Part shown: piece after piece, positions 23,801 to 37,453 of the stretch
How the letters are laid out: each line of letters opens with the position of its first letter
Numbering within the stretch: the first letter of the stretch is position 1
NCBI RefSeq assembly: GCF_047496725.1
Contig: NC_132982.1
Span: 9,326,501-9,390,500, forward strand
Origin: Anoplolepis gracilipes
Taxonomy: Eukaryota > Arthropoda > Insecta > Hymenoptera > Formicidae
DNA length: 64,000 nt
Direction: 5' to 3'
Made by a program: the position numbers and the translations under genes
The notes under the pieces: generated by a model
Told to the model about the DNA's origin: nothing
Database searches by the model: none
The model's input: only the letters and a program-made list of their open reading frames with translations

Positions 23801-26800
23801 ACATAGAATTTTTCAAAACGCTTACGAGGATAATTTGCCATTACTTTGTAACATATTGCAACACTGTTTACAACGGAATTTTAGAAAATGATTTTGTAAT
23901 CGTTTTTTGCACTTTTTTTATTTGTTTACTTAATAAGGTAATAAAGTCGTACCTCATTAAAATCGCAATGTGTCAAAGAGTAATCTCGATGATGTGCTCT
24001 AGTAGCTTAGGCTATACTCTTCTTCATAATCTGTAGAAACTTTATAATCAGGAGATCATAAACCGTCAATTCTCACAACTTGAACCAATTTCTCCAAGAG
24101 ACTATTTTTTTCGTACAAAACGTGTCAAGTCTTTTAACATTCATGTTGCTAAACTGCATTTTGATGTTTAGAGCGACCGACCTACTTTTTCGTGTTAAAA
24201 GCGACAACTTTCTTGTCAACTTTCGCAAGACAGAGACAAGTAGACAAGTAGTGAAATTTGCATGTGCACGCGCTTTGAAAATCACACATCCCATGAAACT
24301 GTCGCATGGAATGTGGTACCGCTATACTGCATGAAGGATTTAGGATTTTAATCCGTCATGCTCTGTTTAAGAAATCGCGCGACAATTTCTAATCTTCGTC
24401 TTCGCAATCATCATTGCATATCGTTAACGACCGATTCACGAGGTGTATTTTTCTCTTTTTTAATTTATTTATAATAGAAAGTACAGTTATATATCTCACA
24501 CACAGCAGTTTCTAACGCGATAAATAGAAAATTGAACACTTAATAAAATATAAAACTCTATTGAGTGTCAATGCTAAATTAAGTGTAAAAATATCAGCTA
24601 TATATTAGGGCTATTCAGAAATTCAAACAGTCTGAATGTAATATTATTTTGATTAAATAATTTGAAATTTTTGGATTATTATATTCTATTTCTTTTTAAA
24701 TTTAAAAAAATTTATTTCTATGACGTGTAATCGGAATATAGGATCAATTAGAATCAGAGAAACTGGTTTTTAGTACAAGTCTAATTGGTTAATTCTCGAT
24801 CTCGCGGTTTGTTTTGTGACGATGTACATATTATTACAAATAAAGTGTCGAAAGCGAGTAACGAATAAATAATTACAGGCCGCACTATTTAATCTGCATG
24901 AAACAATTGCTTTTACGGTGAGGACATGCATTGTCTTACCTGGCTCATTACGAGTGACAAGTGACAGCTTAGTGAACTTCATAAAAATTACAACCATGTA
25001 GATAGATTATACTTTGTAATTGTAAGGTATCACGCGTACATCATCGCACAGTATTTGTGAATGTTACGAGAATAAAGCAATCTTTGAAACAGAAAAAAGA
25101 AATCTTATTTTTATGGACAAAAACTAACAAATTAATCAAATATGTCATTTACATACAATTTAGTTTAACTGAATTAATGCCGATTTTATTAATTAATTCT
25201 ATAATTAAATCTAACTGTGCAATACTTTCGTTCGTAATTCATTTGTATTTAATTACAGGCGATTATATTGTAACTAAATCACTCTAAAATTTTTTATTTT
25301 TAAATTTGTATCTCTACCATTAATAAATATTGTCATTAATTTATTTTGAAGGATATATATTTTGCAAGTAAATGTATATATTTTTTTATTTTCAAGTAAT
25401 GCACAAAAAAACTAAAACTTCATAAAAAAAAAAAAAAAAAAAAAATAAAATTTTTCGAGGAAATTCCCTTATGTGAATGTTTACAATACTTGTAATACTT
25501 GTTTGTAATAATATTGTTTATAGCGTGCATAGTTCAATCCCGCACCGATTTAACTTTTAATTGATCGTTATGCTTGACAAATATACGCGTACGATTGGCA
25601 TCTGTGTGCGCTCCGATTATAGCGGCTACGGTTTATTAGTATCAAATGGGATTAAATTGCGCGGAACATCGTATATAAGATGTTTATTGGTACCGAGTTA
25701 TATATTTCATTTGAAGAGTCGCCTTTGAAAAGAAGGTCTCACCGTATACGTGGCATTCGGAGCACCGGATTATATCAACTGATATGAGCAAAATGTGATT
25801 GCACGCACTAGTAAACTTGTTTCTGTGGTGTATCGATGAGCTAGTATAGGCTTATCAGTAAACCGGTATACATGAGAACGCGACGTAAAATTATTATTCA
25901 GGAAAATTGCAGCGCAAATAATTGTTATTGTTATTATTACTAGTATTTTTAAACTAAATTTATATTAGAATAACAAATATGAAGACACTTATTTGATTAT
26001 GTACATATATCTGTAATGGATTGAATATCTTAAATTCAACAAATTTTGAAATTCCGTATTTATAAAATTTATATAACTTTTTTTTACTAATAAATATTAC
26101 TTCAAATGTAATCAATGTATTTAAGTTTTTTAATCACGTGTATTTTTAAAATCTGATGCAAATGTCAGAAATATAAGATTGTTTAAAAAAATACATAAAG
26201 ATAAAAAAACCTATTGTATTATGGAATTAATATTATAAAATTTATTTAATAACTCAAATCATGCATATGAATAGAGAAAAATATCGTATAAAAACAAAAT
26301 TAAAACTGTTTTTAAAAATATTTTTACTCTTTCCGTAATTAAAGTACGCTTATATTATATTATATTTGATAAAAAAAAAAGTTAAAAGAATTTGTCTGCG
26401 AATTAGTTTTCCATTTTATACGAAAAGGAGGAAACGGATATAGTATTCGTATACAAAACCTCTCCGAAGAGACACTCAAATATTGTTTGCGTAAACATTG
26501 TCCGCAGGGACACACGTTGATAATGTACGCATACAGTGTACGTAGGTGTATACTAGACTTGAAACAAACACAACATTCAAAAAAGGAACAAGAACAAGAA
26601 TTACGTAGGTTGACGTAAATGTCCTTCGAGAGCCATGACTTGATTAGTCTAATATGGAAGTGACCATGGCATCAATTGATATTCTTTTAAATCTTTTACG
26701 TCCCATCTTTGTTCTATTCAACTAGTTTTTTTTATCGAAATATAAGTATTTTTTACTTACATCATAGAAAATATTCTGATACATAAAATTATGCACATGC

Positions 26801-28619
26801 AAATCGTCGAAATGCTTTCATTTATAAAAATATATATTATACATACTATAATAAGAAACATATGAATGTAATATATCTCTGCGGATGTTTGTCCAAATGT
26901 TGATGGAAATATGATGGAAGGTTGCTGATTTGCTTAAGTAATTGCATGCAAATTCCCTACTTATGTATATTCTCTTATCCGATACAAGAATTATTTTTTT
27001 ATATCAAATATGTAAGCATAATTAAACTTAAATTGATTATATCTTAAGAATAAGAAGTTTACGAATTCAAGTTTTTTTTTCTGAGATTTTATTTCATTAA
27101 ATAATTAATTAATTTTCGAATTTTATTTTTATTTTATCAAAAAATTATAATGGCAATTGAGAGAAATGATAAAGACGCGTCAATATCGGCGAGTAATATA
27201 TCACAATTTGGAATGCAATAAATTGTACGATGACGATGAGCTTTTATGGTTTGTGTAGATATTTTTTTATATTTCATTGTCAGAAAAGTAAGATTGATAT
27301 CATGAAAATAAAAGAGATCAAGCTGTTCACACATCAATGATAAGATTACTTCGGAGAAGAACACCATATTTTTGAGCCTATGTACACTCATATATTGTAT
27401 ATTTGACGTTAAATACAGCTGTTTGATTTTCATTCGAGCACGATTTTCACATTAAATAAATACATATAGTTGAAAAATACACATGATCTGCGAATTATCT
27501 CTAAAAGCAACAATTATAATTGCACGTGACGTGTTTTATTACACATATACTTTGCCTACCTATCAAAAGTGTAAATCGTTGGAACAATAATAATCCTGAT
27601 TCGTTGTCTTTTTTCCGAGTTCTGAAAAGCGCAAGGCATTTCTCGCCCGTGATTTCGCGAGCGCGAGAACAATGATGTCGCATTTACGTTTATCCGGAGC
27701 AGAAACGACGATAATAATCGCGGTATGCAATCATATAGGATGAGAAAATGCACCGGATGATTTCGTATTAAAGAGCCGAGTATTTCTATAATTGTGGTAA
27801 TTGGCACGAAAGTAACGACTTGCAGTTTTTACACTCAACGCGATTTAGTTTCATTCATCGCTATATTCTCTCATATTTTACTACGCTACTGATCTACATA
27901 TAAATATATAAATAAATAAATAAATAAATATATATATATATATATACACATATATATGGAAATTAAATTACTCGTCTCGTTAGACGTGCGTCCACGCGCG
28001 TACAAAAAAAAAGAAAAATACGCGCCATTTCTTCGGCCGTAATCGTCGAGGAAGTTCAAATGAGATCGTGGCTTCTTGCGAGCAAAAAATTTAAATAAAA
28101 TTGTCAGCGTGCGTGCAGGGAGTAGCGTGCTGATTATACTGCGCGTTACCAATTAGATTCTCGTATTCTTGATGAAAGGCGGTAACGATAAATTAAATGA
28201 TTCTAGTATCTAGATTCATTAATACGTGATCTTTAAAATAATTAATATCGAATCTCCTTAATATCTCCTCTCTTCATTTATCATTATCAACTCTGCTGCA
28301 ATATACATGCTTACGGTATTAATGATGAATTATTTTAAAGCAGGATTAAAGGAAGCGTTAACAGAGAAGCGAGAGTTATCAGAATCTTGGAAAATATCAC
28401 CGAACCGTGAACTTGATTATAATTACTATATGTCATATTAAAAGCAAATATTTTTCAAACATTTTTTTTTTTTTTTTTTTATTTTTTTTTTTTAACACAC
28501 GATTTAGTGAATAATTTTTTGTCGGAAAATTTATTACCAATCTTTGTTAAAAATGATGTTGTTACGAATGAATACAAGGTTGTTAAAGTAAAATGATTAC
28601 GTTACCTCAATCGGTTAAA
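20804..28619. other. Long gene-poor AT-rich stretch
   Basis: No exon could be supported. GC-richer patches occur at 21600-21850, 22690-23120 (a 121-codon plus frame starting MRKMNRELKR), 24080-24340, 25530-25910 and 27560-27830; their frames show no recognised domain. Homopolymers include an A run at about 25424-25444 and T runs at 28462-28495. A compound (TAAA)n/(TA)n microsatellite lies at about 27904-27947. Confidence 0.35.
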
Positions 28620-29130
28620 ATTGGATTGACGTTTCGGATTTCAAACGCATGGGAAAACGCACAAGGAAGCCTGTGGATTTTAATCACGGCCCACCGTTTT
28701 AATCGCGCGACCCGTCGAAGCGATCGACATGGTGCGATTATTACAAAGGGTCCACCGTCACGCACGTGAGCTCACTTGGCGGCTCCGTTCCGCGGAACGG
28801 CCGGAGGCTTACTGACGTCGGCGCGGCACGACCGGCGCGGCGAAGCGCTGAGCAGCGTAATGAGGCGCCTTCACCTGCTCGTAACGTAAGTAGAGTTTAT
28901 CTGAGTTTATCCCCCCGCAAGTTATACACGTCAAGTCACACACGCGCTATGGAAGGGACATATGTGCATACCTACACGCATGCTACGCACTGCGATGCGT
29001 ATAGTCGATAATCAAACCGTTTTCTTGCCTGTACGTTTGAAAGAGAACGAGTACGGACGTTGGTTTGCGCAAACCAATCGCGTGATCGCAAATGCATCGA
29101 GATGTAACTCTCGTAAAATTAATGAGCCCG
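28620..29130. promoter_or_regulatory. CpG-rich island with splice-donor-like end
   Basis: Strongly GC/CpG-rich, especially at 28700-28885. On the plus strand it ends in TCGTAAC/GTAAGT at 28888-28889, a good donor; an upstream ATG frame stops after 28 codons, so any exon would be mostly untranslated. On the minus strand a short segment is bounded by an acceptor-like GAGCAG and a GTAAGC donor. Promoter or first exon is likely, but the strand is unresolved. Confidence 0.35.
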
Positions 29131-29229
29131 AGCAAGAATCGATGTCAATGTCATATGTGTCAAAGGGGTTTCATTCATTAACGTATCAACAGAATTATAA
29201 ATAATATTGTCACTCTTTCAACGGGAAAG

Positions 29230-29262
<33 letters not shown>

Positions 29263-32013
29263 CTATCTTCATTGACTCCTTTTGATAAAAAAAAATATTG
29301 AAATTTTATTTATAGAACTTTAGGAAACGTAATACATTATGAAAGAAAAAATTTTTAAATCAATCTTCTTTAGACTTTATTAACTCTACATACCACAATA
29401 TTAGCTAATAATACTCAATTTTAATATTGGCTACAGATGAATTTTCAATATTAGATGCAAAATCGACAACTTTTGACTTTTAAAGTTAGTATTTTTTAAT
29501 ATTAAATCAATATATTCTTCTTTAAACACATTTGCTAAACTAATTCTTTGTTATATTATCAGTATTTGTTCTAAAAAATAATTCAAAATCTACTGTTAAA
29601 TTAAAGGAGCAAAAAGATATCAAAAGTTTAGTCATTAGAAATTGTCGTAATTAAAAATTAATTTTTTTTTTAAACTTAAAATTAAAATTATAAACATTTA
29701 CATTCTCAACGTAAAAGTTTCAATCACTATATCAATTTATCAATCGCTCATGTAGGAAACTGATGATTATATCATTAATATGTGGTGACAGAAACTAATA
29801 ATTTATTTTTTAATAAATTTCTTAGTGCTATAATTAGTATGCAAATATTGGCAGTGTATTTGCATTTATGGGATAATCATTAAATATTAACTAAATATTC
29901 ATCGCACTTTTAATCTAATCAATATTTAACCAATATTAATTATAGTTATATTGTGCTATTAGAAGTCTGATATAATCGAATGCAAATGGATCATCATGAG
30001 ATTAAAATAATTAACTGCTGAATTGATTATTATTAATTTATAATCGAATTGCACAAAATTCTAATTATATTTACCGATTTAAATTAAGGATTAAATGTTG
30101 AATAAAATAGGAAATAAAAGATAAATTGATTTGAGTCCAACAATATGTTACAATGATTACTTTTAATAAGAAATTACACAGATATTTAATTCAGTTTTTC
30201 ATCTGTGTATATATATATATATATATTGCAGTTTTTTGTCAAATCAATCTTTTCATAAAAAACCGAATCTTTAGAGGTCGAATTTTTATTAAAAAAAAAC
30301 TTTAGCTTTTTATAAAAATATTGAATTTACAGATTTAATATGATATATATTTTATGCAACCAAGTTAATGTCTATCAAACTTGAATATATTAAATTCAAA
30401 TAAAAAGTTAAAATATTTAAATAAACTAATGTTTATTTAAATATTTAAAAATTATATAACGCACCATTGTAAACGCGTATTATTTTATTAAATGTACCAT
30501 GTATTTCTTTGTAATATCATCTTTTACTTAAACTAGAATTATTGATCTAGGTGAAACGCTTGACATAAGATAAAACGGTTTCTACGGATAGTTTCCTATT
30601 GGATACAAGCGCGACAAAAATTAGTAGTCAATTTCCATAAAATAATATAAAATTTATCCAGTACGTTTTACTTGACTGGTTATAACATGTTAAATAATGT
30701 GTGTCTTTATAATTTATGAAAATCTTTACGCGTACATTTTATATATGTTACCTTTTCAAAATAAGTATAATTTTGTGGAAATAAGTTCAATTTACTCATT
30801 TCAAAACATCCATATATAAATACTATCATTAAAATGTCAATGGTTTTAAAAGTAAGACTAATAGAAATATAAATAAATATCTTATCTTAATAAATATATT
30901 GGAAAGTTTGTAGCGATTTTCTCGTAAAAATTTAAGGCTGTGAGCCTTGTTTTTTTCATTTAGCATCTTCCGAGTAATTTCAAAATGGGTTAGTTTCAAT
31001 TAATGTTTTCATTTCTCAGATCGTCATTTCGAAGCGTATACAGCATTTCTTTAAAATTAAAATCGCCAAAGAGCTTTATTCAGTAAATCAGTTACAAAGT
31101 TATCAGTCATTTAATTCTGCATCATCTCTAAACAGCTGATATTTTTTTACATGCTGTCTTTTTCCTTTTCAAAAATGAAATAATATCAAATAACGAAAAT
31201 TTATTTATTTCCATTTTAAACAATTAAAGAAAATTACTAAAATTTATCAAATGCAAACAAGTCTTACTGTAAAATACGTGTCAAAATGTCACTTTACAAA
31301 ATATATTATCAGATATAATCAGTAGTCAAACTGAAAGTAACACCATCTACTTTTTAACGTCATATATTAAAAAACACTACATTTCTTGAAAAATTTAACA
31401 TATAAATATTAAAGATATTATAAATAATAAATATTATATTGATTAAACTTATATACTTTGTTTTTGTATATGTATATATACAATATTTATTTAAATACCA
31501 ATTATTATCGAATCATTAACAATTTAATTTTATATTATTAATCTTTGTAACGATTGTAAGAGTTATAATATTTTAGCAAAATGTAATCATTTTATATTAC
31601 CAAGAATAGGTACATTATTATTGGAGATGATTCCTAAAGATGGCTGGTCTTACAGGAATAAAATATAGTCATTGGATAAAACATTCATGTTTATTATTTT
31701 TGAAACAGTTATATAAAAAATCTATTTATTTTTTATAATAAAATAATGATTGAATAAATGAAAATATTTACATATGATTAAAGTAACTCGTGTAATCATT
31801 TTTTATGCAGCCAAAATGATATATCAACGCTCTCTAATTATCTTCGGATTTATTATAAGCAATCCACTTGACAGTTAATAACAAAAATTTATTCATAGCT
31901 TTGTCAATGTGTAAAAATAATAATTGATAAGGCAAAACATTCGTATTTATGTATTATCCTTTGAGCAGCTATGAAAGATCGGTATATTTTCGATGATAAA
32001 ACAGTGACTGGAG
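29131..32013. other. AT-rich DNA without recognised gene
   Basis: Begins with a T run of about 30 at 29235-29260, then is uniformly AT-rich with a (TA)n tract at 30209-30226. No splice-bounded open frame or shared repeat was found. Confidence 0.4.
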
Positions 32014-32385
32014 TTAAAATACTCATGTTGTTATCTTCGGTTAAAAAGATCGGTAGTATATCGTCCTTCTTTAGTTATCTTCAGACCCCCATGATAATAG
32101 TCATCCTACTGATAGTTATGAAAATTTTCATACAGCACATGTTCCTAAAAGACGATTTAAAGACGTCTTTCAGACATTTTGAAGATTTCTCTTGGCCTTT
32201 TTGTGTTGTATGGATTTACATTATTGACGTCTTATTTTAATAACAATCTCGTTGGTGCAGATGAGATTACTGTTTAAAAAAAAACGCCAGACATGGTAAA
32301 TTTTCTATCAGGTGAACCTGAAGATAACTAAAGAACGATGCTATACCGATCGTTTTGATCGAAGATAACAACCTGAGTATTTTAA
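32014..32385. mobile_element. Foldback/MITE-like element with ~70-bp inverted ends
   Basis: The left arm (32014-32086), starting TTAAAATACTCATGTTGTTA, and the right arm (32318-32385), ending GAGTATTTTAA, are imperfect reverse complements over about 70 bp, with shared landmarks TTGTTATCTTCG and CTTTAGTTATCTTCAG. The 230-bp middle is AT-rich. An 89-codon plus frame runs through the left arm and is not taken as a gene. The family is not assigned and no second copy was seen here. Confidence 0.65.
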
Positions 32386-32496
32386 TTTATTTTAGAGATA
32401 TATACGTTTTAGAATCCCCCTCCCCCCATGACAGATATGATTTTTATATATTTATATGTATTATGTACTGACAGTGTGCATGCGTTTTCATGTTAC

Positions 32497-32699
32497 CTGT
32501 CGAACATGAGGCTGTTCCGCTGGTAATCGCAAACGTTGCAAGTGCTGCATTTTGATGAAAGATCCGTTTCTCTGTCGGTGTCGTCGCATCGATCTTGATC
32601 TTTTCGATGATCTACGACGATGCTCCACGTTCGGTTGATAAGGTAGAAGAGATAGAGCGATTTGCTTCGTCGACAGGATTGCGATCTCGCGTTTCCCAT
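32497..32699 (-). CDS. Probable first coding exon, unrecognised protein
   Basis: Minus-strand ATG at 32699 opens a frame of 67 codons that reaches a clean donor, TTCGACAG/GTAACA at 32496-32495, ending two bases into a codon. The product starts MGNARSQSCRRSKSLYLFYL, so Gly2 is a possible myristoylation site, and has a charged middle (DHRKDQDRCDD) followed by a Cys cluster (CSTCNVC). An in-frame TAA lies upstream of the ATG, making it the first Met. A TATATAAAG box at about 32723-32730 is only some 30 bp upstream, so if it is a true TATA box the transcript would begin almost at the ATG. No family is recognised and no downstream exon was identified to the left. Confidence 0.4.
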
Positions 32700-34778
32700 T
32701 GTTATTTCGTCGTCGATCTTACTTTATATAGCACATGTACACAGCATTAAAGTACATTTTATTTTTGGTTTTTTTTTCTTTTTTCTTTTTTTTTTTTTTT
32801 AAGAAAAAAATTTTTATACGATTCTCCTCACACTTTTTTATGCACGATATAATATAAATTTGTTACGTCTATGTTGACTCGTATTATTTGTCTTGCGCAC
32901 AAACCTCTCTCTATCACTCACGAAAGTTTTTAATTCACTTGATTATTTAATGCAGAGGAGAATCTGTACGATATGTAGTTCTTTCGGAAAACACTTCTGC
33001 GTTGCAAGAATTACGTTCGATTGCATGACCGACCGTGAAAACCGTGGGATTCTTGCGTGCCATGACCCTGTGGTCGGTTAGAATCGTGTAACAGCTTAAA
33101 TAATAGCTTACATCCTTCTACAAACGGAGAAGGCACAGATCTTTACGACTTGGCGAGTTTACTATTTGTTTATTACCTTCAATTTAGTTTTCTAAAATAT
33201 AGTGTATATTAGTGTATTTGATTTTATTTTTGCACTTGCTTACTCTACCCGAATTTCAGAAAAAAAAACATATTAATTTTTTTACGCGAAATTTTTTTAT
33301 GTAGATCTCACTTGCAAATTTCTTTTTCTTCTACGTTTAATAGCTGGCTAGTTTCATTTCCTGTTCTGATTGTTTACTCATTATGAACGACTATTGCATT
33401 GGACCATAAATGCGCGTTGTTCATGTATCGTTGCAGATGTATCATTAACATTGTCTATGCGATTGTGTTTACACTTGTAATTACGAAGCAACGACTCGAA
33501 AGTAACATTTAAAGAATGGACGCACACTGCACTTCCTCGAATGGCGAAGGGAATTAAAATGCACTTTTATGACGAGACTTTTATTATTAAGATCTATTGC
33601 CGGAAAATACCCATAAATTATACTCGCGACATATTTACGTTAGACTGTTTTATTTTCCGTTACGTATTTTCTAATAAAAATTTATTTATAAAGTATTTAA
33701 AACAATCATTTCAATTATTTTTTCTTGTTTTTTTTTTTTACTTTGATGATTCTACGCTTATCTTATTTTTTGCTAACAATCAATTTAATGATGAACATCC
33801 TTTAAATGATTTTTCAATATTTCAATAATTCAATCGTTAAATGAATTTTTTAAAGCAAGTTGTTATCTTGATTGTCATTGTATTTCTTGTTGAAGATATT
33901 TGCCAATTGCTTATTATATATTTGCATATTTAAATTTTCTCGCAAAGACTATCTGATTTCAATATGAAAATACTTAATAAATGTGTTTATATTATTATCT
34001 ACAAATTATAATATATATATATATATATAGGTTGGTTTATGTAACTATTAACAGTTTAATGTCTCAAGAACTACTGCAATTAATTTTAATCGTTCTGGAC
34101 TCGAAATTTAGATCCCAGAGGTTTTTAAAATTTTATATATAAATATGTATTTGAAATTTTAAAGTGGCTTTCCCTTCTTTCTTTTTAAGAGAATCGGAGG
34201 GGGATCAATCTTGACATAGATTTAAAAGCCCTATCGATATCTTCTGTAATTCGGTCTATTTTTGTTTTTTTTTTTTAATACTTTATAATAAGAATAAATA
34301 ATAATTAAAATAAAAATAAATTAAAGATTTACACATCGCATGAAAGATTTTACACATAATTTTGAAAGATAACAAAAATCTTAAAAATGTTTATTTTCAA
34401 AAAAAAGATGACTTTATTGAAACTCAATAAACTTTCATAAATTTTAAACAATTTGTTGCAGTACTTTTACGTATTATGTTTTTAGTTTTTAGTATGTTGG
34501 TTTTGAAAAAAAAACATTTTAAATTTTAGTCCTCGATTTTACAAAATATTGTTTACTCACAAAAATTTGAAACAATACCATAAGATTGTGTTTTGATAGA
34601 GAACAGTTCCTAGGAGGTATACATTTTTAACTTTATTTTAATTTTACTTTTAGATAGGGGTGGGAAATAGAATAATATAATATCATTTTGATATTTTTTC
34701 TTCTACAATACCGGTGAATCGAATTGGGATCAAGAAAACATGCTACTGGGTTTGAAATCATTCTTGGAAATCTTACAA
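32700..34778. other. Non-coding DNA
   Basis: Contains a T run at about 32785-32800, GC-richer DNA at 32930-33080 and 33360-33560, and a (TA)n tract at about 34009-34029. No exon supported. Confidence 0.35.
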
Positions 34779-35023
34779 TTAGTGATCCACTAACACATAA
34801 AAACTGACGCACGGTAATTTTTGTAAGAATTATTATTACACTTTTATTGCACTTTTTTATGTATATTTTTTCTGATTACATATAATGTTACACGAGTAAT
34901 GGCAAGTATATACACATTTATAATGCATATAATTATAATTATAATATATATAATTATAATTATATAATGTATATCATTACTATCATAATATATATGTATG
35001 TACTTTATATATTTTTTATAGTG
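34779..35023 (+). repeat. Local duplication, unit 1, opened by a 15-bp palindrome
   Basis: Starts with the perfect inverted-repeat motif TTAGTGATCCACTAA (6-bp arms) and shares ACACAT/CTGACG, TTATTACACTTTT, CTGATTACA and an (ATTATA)n-rich tail with unit 2 at 35477-35703. Same orientation, about 698 bp apart, diverged by small indels. Confidence 0.65.
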
Positions 35024-35476
35024 TATTTTCTATGTGTATGCTTAAATATTTCTCTTGCAGTTAAACAAAATCTATATAATCCATGTTTATAATTTGATTG
35101 AATATGATAATAAATATTGTAAGATACAACAATAAATTAAATATACAAGTTTGTTTCAAGTCAAGAGCATTATTTTGGAGTATTATTTGTATGTTATATA
35201 ATTATGTATATCAATGTATTCTATTAATGTCATGATAATATTATAACCTTTTTGAAACATTTTAATAATTACAGAGAGATTTTTTTTACTCACATTAACA
35301 TTTTACTCACATTATAGAACATGTTATTAACACCTGCAACAATAACTGCACTAAAATATTCAGCAGTGCTCTTGTTTAAGAAGATTGGAATAAATAACAA
35401 TTTCAAATACATACGAAGAGGATTTAATTCTAATTTTTTTTTCTTTTTCTTATCTCTTCAACAATCAGTAGGAATC

Positions 35477-35703
35477 TTAGTGATCCACTAACACAAAGAC
35501 TGACGTAAAAAGATTTGACTCTGTAATTTTTGTGGAATTGTTATTACACTTTTTTTATGTAAATTTTTGGTATTATTTTTCTCTGATTACACAGTAGTAG
35601 CAAGTATGTATATACACATTTATAATGTATATAATTATAATTATAATTTATATAATTATCATAATGTGTACGTACATACTTTGTATATTTTATATTGTTC
35701 TCT
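35477..35703 (+). repeat. Local duplication, unit 2
   Basis: Second copy of the 34779-35023 unit, again opened by TTAGTGATCCACTAA. It ends just before the CpG island at 35745. The intervening 35024-35476 is AT-rich and without a gene. Confidence 0.65.
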
Positions 35704-35744
35704 ATCTAAATCGTACATTAATTTATCCTATTTGTGACATCAAT

Positions 35745-36009
35745 TTTACCACCGACCGGCATGCGGCGTCTCGCCGCAAACAAAGCGAGTTCCTCTACAT
35801 CGGAGCGATTAGCATTTGCTAAAAATCGCACTTACAAAGCACCGACCCCGCACTTCTCTCATCCCGCTCCACTGTTTCGCGTGAACGTTCAACTCACTGT
35901 ACATCACGGCTGCCGCGAAAATGATCGGTTAAAAATCGACACATCCCGGGCGCGCGGCCCCGGGACAACAACACCTCCCTTGGGAGACACGGACCTCTAG
36001 GTGCTCACG

Positions 36010-36047
<38 letters not shown>

Positions 36048-36440
36048 CGGTGAAAAACCCGTGAGAGCATGAGAGGCCGCGAGAGGCATTCACCGAGCGG
36101 CTTTCAAGAGCCGACTGCCAACCCGCGAATGCCCCGAGGTGCACGTGTGCACATCGCCTCTCTCGGTTGCCTCTCCAACGAGACCTTCTCGTCTTCATTC
36201 TCGGCCGGTGCGGTACACGTCCAATGCCTGGCGATATCCCGACACGAGGGAAGAGGACTTGTATGTACGTTCTCGCAGTTTTCAGACTGTGGGTCAAGTC
36301 GCGACCTACGGCGCGCCGATGCACCGTGAGTCGTCGTCTCATCTCGTCGGCTTCTCGAGCACCACGGAAAACAAGATTCCGAGGGAGGGGAACACCCACT
36401 CACTGGGTCAGGTTTTTTCGTCGTCTTATTCAAATGCTCC
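35745..36440. promoter_or_regulatory. CpG island, likely promoter/first-exon region
   Basis: The clearest CpG island of the window, with a sharp change from AT-rich flanks, several GGCGCGC/CCCGGG-type sites and a (GA)n tract at 36015-36045. Five overlapping frames on both strands are open, as expected of stop-poor GC-rich DNA. A strong donor, GATGCACC/GTGAGT, ends a possible plus-strand exon at 36327. On the other strand, the island is about 3 kb upstream of the probable first coding exon at 32497-32699, so it could hold that gene's promoter. The strand cannot be settled from sequence. Confidence 0.45.
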
Positions 36441-37453
36441 CGATTTAGGACACTAGGTGTGCCTTTTCTTACACGTATCTTACCGAACGTTTACTTGACC
36501 CATTCATCGTCAATCGGATGATGTACAGAAGTATTTTTGATGTCTTGTATTTATCAATCACTTTGCTATGGCAATTTCTTATAGATTTAAAGTACGGATT
36601 TTGTTTTTGAAACAGACAAATTTTTACTCTTCTTTTACTGATTAATTCTGCTATCAAAGTCAAGTTGGAGTCATCGTCTTGAAAGAGCCTTGTGATTTAA
36701 GTGCAATAATATTTTTTTTTTATTCTTTAAGGATATGATTTATAGGACACGGTGTATTATCTTTATGCACTTCTGGAAATTTCATAGTATTATTGTTTGC
36801 TCGCTGATAGCAACGAGGGTACAGAGGTACAAATTGAATACGTAGAAATCTCATGTTTTGCGAACGTACCAACATGCTGGTTTTAAAATACGAGTACCTG
36901 ATCTCACGTAATAAGGAACGTAAATCGCCGACCCTTTCTACGCAAAAAAAGCGGAATTTATTCCAACGGTTAATTGACGTAATTTGGATGAATACATAAT
37001 GACACCACGGTTTGACGAGAGATCGAAGGGTACGATTTCGATGAGATTAAGAACCTAACGAGTCGACGTTGGGCGTAACGTGACACGCAACGTATCATAA
37101 TTCGTTGTTATGTGGAACGGAAATAAACGGTTCTCTCGCAGCAACGAACATTTTAATAGGTTTGAAATACTTATACTATTATCCCGACTTTTCACAAATG
37201 CATAAGATGATAATAAAAATGAAATTTAATCATTTCTTCGAAATTTAAACCGTAATACTCATAGCAACAATTATTTAACAAGTCAATAATATTTAAATAT
37301 AAAATATGCAGCTAAAAATTGTAATAACTTTAAGATGGCGAAACAGAATTCCTTTGAAAATTTCATTAATTTTCCACAACATGAAAGTATAATTGCTTTA
37401 AATGATCTGTAATTTGTAAAAAAAAAAAATAAATAAATAAAGATAGAATTATG
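36441..37453. other. Non-coding DNA
   Basis: The CpG content falls off after 36450. A moderately GC-rich stretch continues to about 37160. No splice-bounded frame recognised. Confidence 0.35.

Noticed and set aside
25525..25550. tRNA T-arm-like GTTCAATCCCGCACCG
   Set aside because: No matching acceptor stem, D-arm or anticodon arm within 60-90 bp upstream.
35929..36456. Several 86-156-codon frames on both strands of the CpG island
   Set aside because: Multiple frames open at once, including a Ser/Leu run encoded by the (GA)n tract; typical of stop-poor DNA.
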